A DNA stretch of 8,343 bases from CAZSXS01 sp964611385. Lineage in GTDB: Bacteria; Bacillota; Clostridia; Lachnospirales; CAYPQA01. This document shows positions 6,232 through 8,343 of this stretch, piece after piece. The notes under the pieces are model-generated. The model had not been told where the DNA came from. It saw only the letters and a program-made list of their open reading frames with translations, and did no database searches. Numbering within the stretch: the first letter of the stretch is position 1; every line of letters starts with the position of its first letter. The stretch spans positions 1 to 8,343 of the forward strand of contig CAZSXS010000114.1 of the NCBI GenBank assembly GCA_964611385.1, written 5' to 3'. The translations under genes and the position numbers were made by a program.

Positions 6232-7538
6232 TTTCTAGCCTCCATTAATTTACGACGTGTGGAGCGTATAGACTGGGCCAAGTGCCGTTTTGAGGGGCAA
6301 ATATAGGAACAGGAGCCGCATTCGATACAATCCAAGCCGTTGTTTGCCTTAAACTGATCCATATCGCCGTCCAGTACGTTTCGGTTTAATTCCAGAGGCA
6401 TCAGACCGATGGGGCAATGGCTGACACAACGGCCGCAGCGGATACAGTTTTTCTCGGCTGGTAGGATTCCTTCCTTTTCATTAAAGCAAAGGATAGCAGA
6501 GGTTGTTTTAATGATGGGTACATTCAAATCAAAAATTGCAACTCCCATCATAGGCCCACCCACTATGATTTTGTATGGCTCCTCTTTCAAGCCTCCAACC
6601 ACTTCTATGAATTCGGCTATCGTCATACCCAATCGTACCTTGTAGTTACCGGGATTTTTAACACAGCCTCCGGCGATGGTAACGATCTTTCTCATCAAGG
6701 GTCGTCCTCTTTTGACTGCCCGATGGATGGCGATAACTGTATCTACATTATTAACAATACAACCGATATCCGCAGGCAGCTTACCCGAAGGAACCTCCCG
6801 GTCTGTGCAAGCTGTGATCAGTTGCTTCTCGCAGCCTTGCGGATACTTTGGCTTTAGACTCACGATGGAGATTTCTGGCGTGTTTTGAGCAACCTTTTTC
6901 ATGGCCTCAATGGCGTCGAGCTTGTTGGCCTCTATGCCGATGATCCCCTTGGCTCCTGGGTGCAGTTGCAACATGATTTGCAACCCCACGACCAGCTTTT
7001 CACTTTCTTCCAACAAAACCCGATGATCTGTGGTCAGGTAAGGCTCACACTCGGAAGCGTTTATTAGGATGGTGTCGATCTTCTTTTCTGGTGGGGGATT
7101 CAGTTTCACATGGGTGGGGAAGCCCGCACCCCCAAGACCTACGATTCCCGCTTCCTTAATCAGGGTCAAAATTTCTTCCTTTTTGAGCTTTTTATGATCA
7201 ACGATCCCGCTCATTTCCAGTTCCTCGAACTCACCATCGTTTTCAAGCACGATTGAGTTGGTACTAATGCCCAGAGGAGTCAGATTCGGACGGATGGCCT
7301 TCACTGTACCCGATACGCTAGCATGAATCGGGGAACAGACAAAGGCCTTGGCCTCCGCAATTTTTTGGCCGATCAACACTCGGTCACCGACGGAAACAAT
7401 AGGTTCGCAGGGCGCACCGATATGTTGGACACAGGGATAAATCATCTCACTTTGCGGCTTTGGAAAGACCACCTTGATGGCCTTCCCACCCGTGCCCTTC
7501 TGATCTGGAGGGTGTATCCCTCCTTTAAATGTAAGCAT
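6228..7538 (-). CDS. rnfC: Rnf complex NADH-binding subunit RnfC
   Basis: A 436-residue peripheral subunit that exchanges electrons with NAD+/NADH. It begins MLTFKGGIHPP, followed by a barrel-sandwich segment (about 45-100). The FMN/NADH domain resembles NuoF and includes GIVGLGGAGFPTHVKL (131-146) and ASECEPYLTTDHR. An SLBB-type segment lies near 284-335 (GGCVKNPGNYKVRLGMTIAEF). The C-terminal ferredoxin part has two CxxCxxCxxxC motifs, C365/C368/C371/C375 and C404/C407/C410/C414. I start at ATG 7538, with AAAGGA eight bases upstream; the open frame extends 21 codons further back but that stretch crosses a hairpin and has no family match. It is the first rnf gene, 98 bp after the ATP-binding protein gene. 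Confidence 0.95.
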   Translation of the reverse strand: MLTFKGGIHPPDQKGTGGKAIKVVFPKPQSEMIYPCVQHIGAPCEPIVSVGDRVLIGQKIAEAKAFVCSPIHASVSGTVKAIRPNLTPLGISTNSIVLENDGEFEELEMSGIVDHKKLKKEEILTLIKEAGIVGLGGAGFPTHVKLNPPPEKKIDTILINASECEPYLTTDHRVLLEESEKLVVGLQIMLQLHPGAKGIIGIEANKLDAIEAMKKVAQNTPEISIVSLKPKYPQGCEKQLITACTDREVPSGKLPADIGCIVNNVDTVIAIHRAVKRGRPLMRKIVTIAGGCVKNPGNYKVRLGMTIAEFIEVVGGLKEEPYKIIVGGPMMGVAIFDLNVPIIKTTSAILCFNEKEGILPAEKNCIRCGRCVSHCPIGLMPLELNRNVLDGDMDQFKANNGLDCIECGSCSYICPSKRHLAQSIRSTRRKLMEARK

Positions 7539-7556
7539 TTTTTCAATCCTTTCTAA

Positions 7557-7600
7557 ACTCAGTACATTAAGCTTTGAGACTGAGTATAAACTCAGTCTCA
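7557..7600 (-). promoter_or_regulatory. Leader hairpin ahead of rnfC with a competing third arm
   Basis: In the direction of transcription there is an 11-bp perfect stem TGAGACTGAGT-TTAT-ACTCAGTCTCA (7600-7575). A third copy of ACTGAGT follows at 7563-7557, four bases before the rnfC ribosome site. The second arm can thus pair with the upstream arm or, over seven bases, with the downstream copy, which would bring pairing close to the ribosome site. There is no T-run, so this is not an intrinsic terminator. A weak promoter may also be present: TATAAT at 7636-7631, though its -35 is poor. Both the operator and the RNA-switch reading are inference; the pairing is seen directly. Confidence 0.5.
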
Positions 7601-7636
7601 TTCAAATACTTTAGTCCTTACAAGCCTGTGATTATA

Positions 7637-8173
7637 CTACAATTTCATGCCTTCGTATATGGTTTCTTTTAACCATTGACAAACATCTGGCGCATTTAAG
7701 GGAACATCTCCCAAAACTTCTCGAATTTCCTTTGTATCCAATTCAAATTCATGCTCATTTATTTTGTGCCTGTAATAAAAATCCATGCTCGGGTTGGCTA
7801 CAATCAGGATATAAAGAGAATTAGCCATATCACCCATAGGAGGACGGTCAATATTGTCATAGTCCATGGTAGCCGTGATGGTGGTGCCCTTGCCAAGCTC
7901 ACTATCAAGGGTCAGGTCACCGTTACACATCCGGCAGGTCTGCAGAAGCATGGGTATCCCAAGCCCCACCTTCCGGGTCGTCCGAGAGGTTGTAAAAGGG
8001 TCTCGAACGGTGCGTAGCATTTCCTCTGACATACCACATCCATCATCGGACACGGAAAAGGTCAGCCTGTTGTTCACTATATCCTCATCGACCAAAATTT
8101 TGATATAGCTTGCTTCTGCACGGATACTATTTTGAACAATATCCAGTATGTGCATGGAGAATTCCTTCATCAT
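7637..8173 (-). CDS. Small GHKL-type ATP-binding protein (histidine-kinase-like ATPase domain)
   Basis: A 178-residue soluble protein made mostly of an HATPase_c (GHKL) domain, residues about 1-105. The N box is HILDIVQNSIRAEAS with Asn15, the G1 box SDDGCGM (42-48) with Asp43, the G2 box KVGLGIPM (68-75), and the last nucleotide-binding element GKGTTITATM (94-103). There is no dimerisation/phospho-acceptor histidine domain, sensor or membrane helix, so it is not a complete sensor kinase. The C-terminal 70 residues are not recognised. Similar stand-alone ATPases occur beside hydrogenase and NADH-linked electron-transfer genes in clostridia, as I recall; it could be an anti-sigma-like or regulatory protein for the rnf operon. 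I choose ATG 8173, with AAAGG 11 bases upstream; ATG 8170 is equally plausible, and a GTG at 8182 is too close to that site. Confidence 0.82.
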   Translation of the reverse strand: MMKEFSMHILDIVQNSIRAEASYIKILVDEDIVNNRLTFSVSDDGCGMSEEMLRTVRDPFTTSRTTRKVGLGIPMLLQTCRMCNGDLTLDSELGKGTTITATMDYDNIDRPPMGDMANSLYILIVANPSMDFYYRHKINEHEFELDTKEIREVLGDVPLNAPDVCQWLKETIYEGMKL

Positions 8174-8227
8174 AATTATCACAACCTTTCAAATTTTTGG
8201 AAAGAGCCATTCAATTTTGTTGGAGCA

Positions 8228-8256
8228 AGTATAATACTTTGACAGAAACTTTTCAA
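8228..8256 (-). promoter_or_regulatory. Sigma-A-like promoter for the ATPase-rnf operon
   Basis: On the - strand, TTGAAA (8256-8251) and TATACT (8233-8228) are separated by 17 bases, each matching five of six consensus bases. It lies about 55 bases ahead of the ATP-binding protein start and is the best promoter seen for the whole seven-gene set. I see no Rex-type dyad or riboswitch fold in the leader. Confidence 0.72.
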
Positions 8257-8308
8257 CCACTCTGTATATTTTGATTAGGACATTTAAAACCGTGTGGGGG
8301 GAAGGAGA

Positions 8309-8343
8309 AGAAAACTTTTTTCAAACGGCGAAAAAAGTTTTCT
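8309..8343. repeat. Perfect 14-bp-arm inverted repeat at the right edge, possible terminator
   Basis: AGAAAACTTTTTTC (8309-8322) is the exact reverse complement of 8330-8343, with a 7-base loop AAACGGC. Because the window ends at the last base of the arm, the stem may extend further. It lies upstream of the rnf promoter, and could be the terminator of the next gene to the right or a dispersed palindromic repeat. The A/T-rich stem and lack of a visible downstream T-run on the - strand side leave this open. Confidence 0.55.

Noticed and set aside
7539..7601. Extended RnfC start, adding 21 residues
   Set aside because: The extension crosses the leader hairpin, has no family match, and ATG 7538 has a good ribosome site.
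8174..8308. Search for a Rex-type redox operator ahead of the rnf operon
   Set aside because: No TTGTTAA/TTAACAA dyad or close variant is visible.
1..8343. CRISPR arrays, tRNA, rRNA and insertion sequences
   Set aside because: No regularly spaced repeats, cloverleaf, rRNA-like sequence or transposase frame was seen.

Overview
The window looks like chromosomal DNA of an anaerobic, endospore-forming member of the Firmicutes, most likely the Clostridia. Two things point there: a cotJABC spore-coat operon, and a complete Rnf (ferredoxin:NAD+ oxidoreductase) operon in the gene order rnfCDGEAB typical of clostridia and acetogens. I cannot name the genus from the sequence alone.

Left part (1 to about 1740): the end of an integrated element that continues to the left of the window. 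It carries one gene, a 528-residue large serine recombinase on the + strand. It ends inside cotJC. The CotJC reading frame (- strand) matches the family for its first 65 residues, up to the GTEE motif, then switches to 24 unrelated residues encoded by the element and stops inside the 3' end of the recombinase gene. The break falls between a metal-ligand glutamate and the histidine of the E-x-x-H motif of this manganese-catalase-like protein. A recombinase facing a split mother-cell sporulation gene is the layout of the Bacillus skin element (sigK) and of SPbeta in spsM. I infer that this may be a developmentally excised intervening element that restores cotJC during sporulation. The other junction and the 3' part of cotJC are outside the window, so this is untested.

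Middle part (1662-2456, - strand): cotJA, cotJB and the cut cotJC form one compact operon with a possible sigma-E-type promoter ahead of cotJA. A strong hairpin followed by T residues (2471-2520) separates it from the operon behind it.

Right part (2536-8256, - strand): a sigma-A-like promoter (TTGAAA-N17-TATACT) precedes a small GHKL/histidine-kinase-type ATP-binding protein, followed by rnfC, rnfD, rnfG, rnfE, rnfA and rnfB. RnfC, D, G, E and A are tightly coupled by 4-8 bp overlaps or a 4-bp gap. Cofactor residues are intact: eight cluster cysteines in RnfC, FMN-threonine motifs in RnfD and RnfG, paired cysteines in RnfA and RnfE, and many cluster cysteines in RnfB. The complex should couple electron flow between reduced ferredoxin and NAD+ to Na+ or H+ transport. 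Two intergenic stretches, before rnfC and between rnfA and rnfB, hold hairpins built on the same ACTCAG/CTGAGT core and may be regulatory. The right edge holds a perfect 14-bp-arm hairpin.
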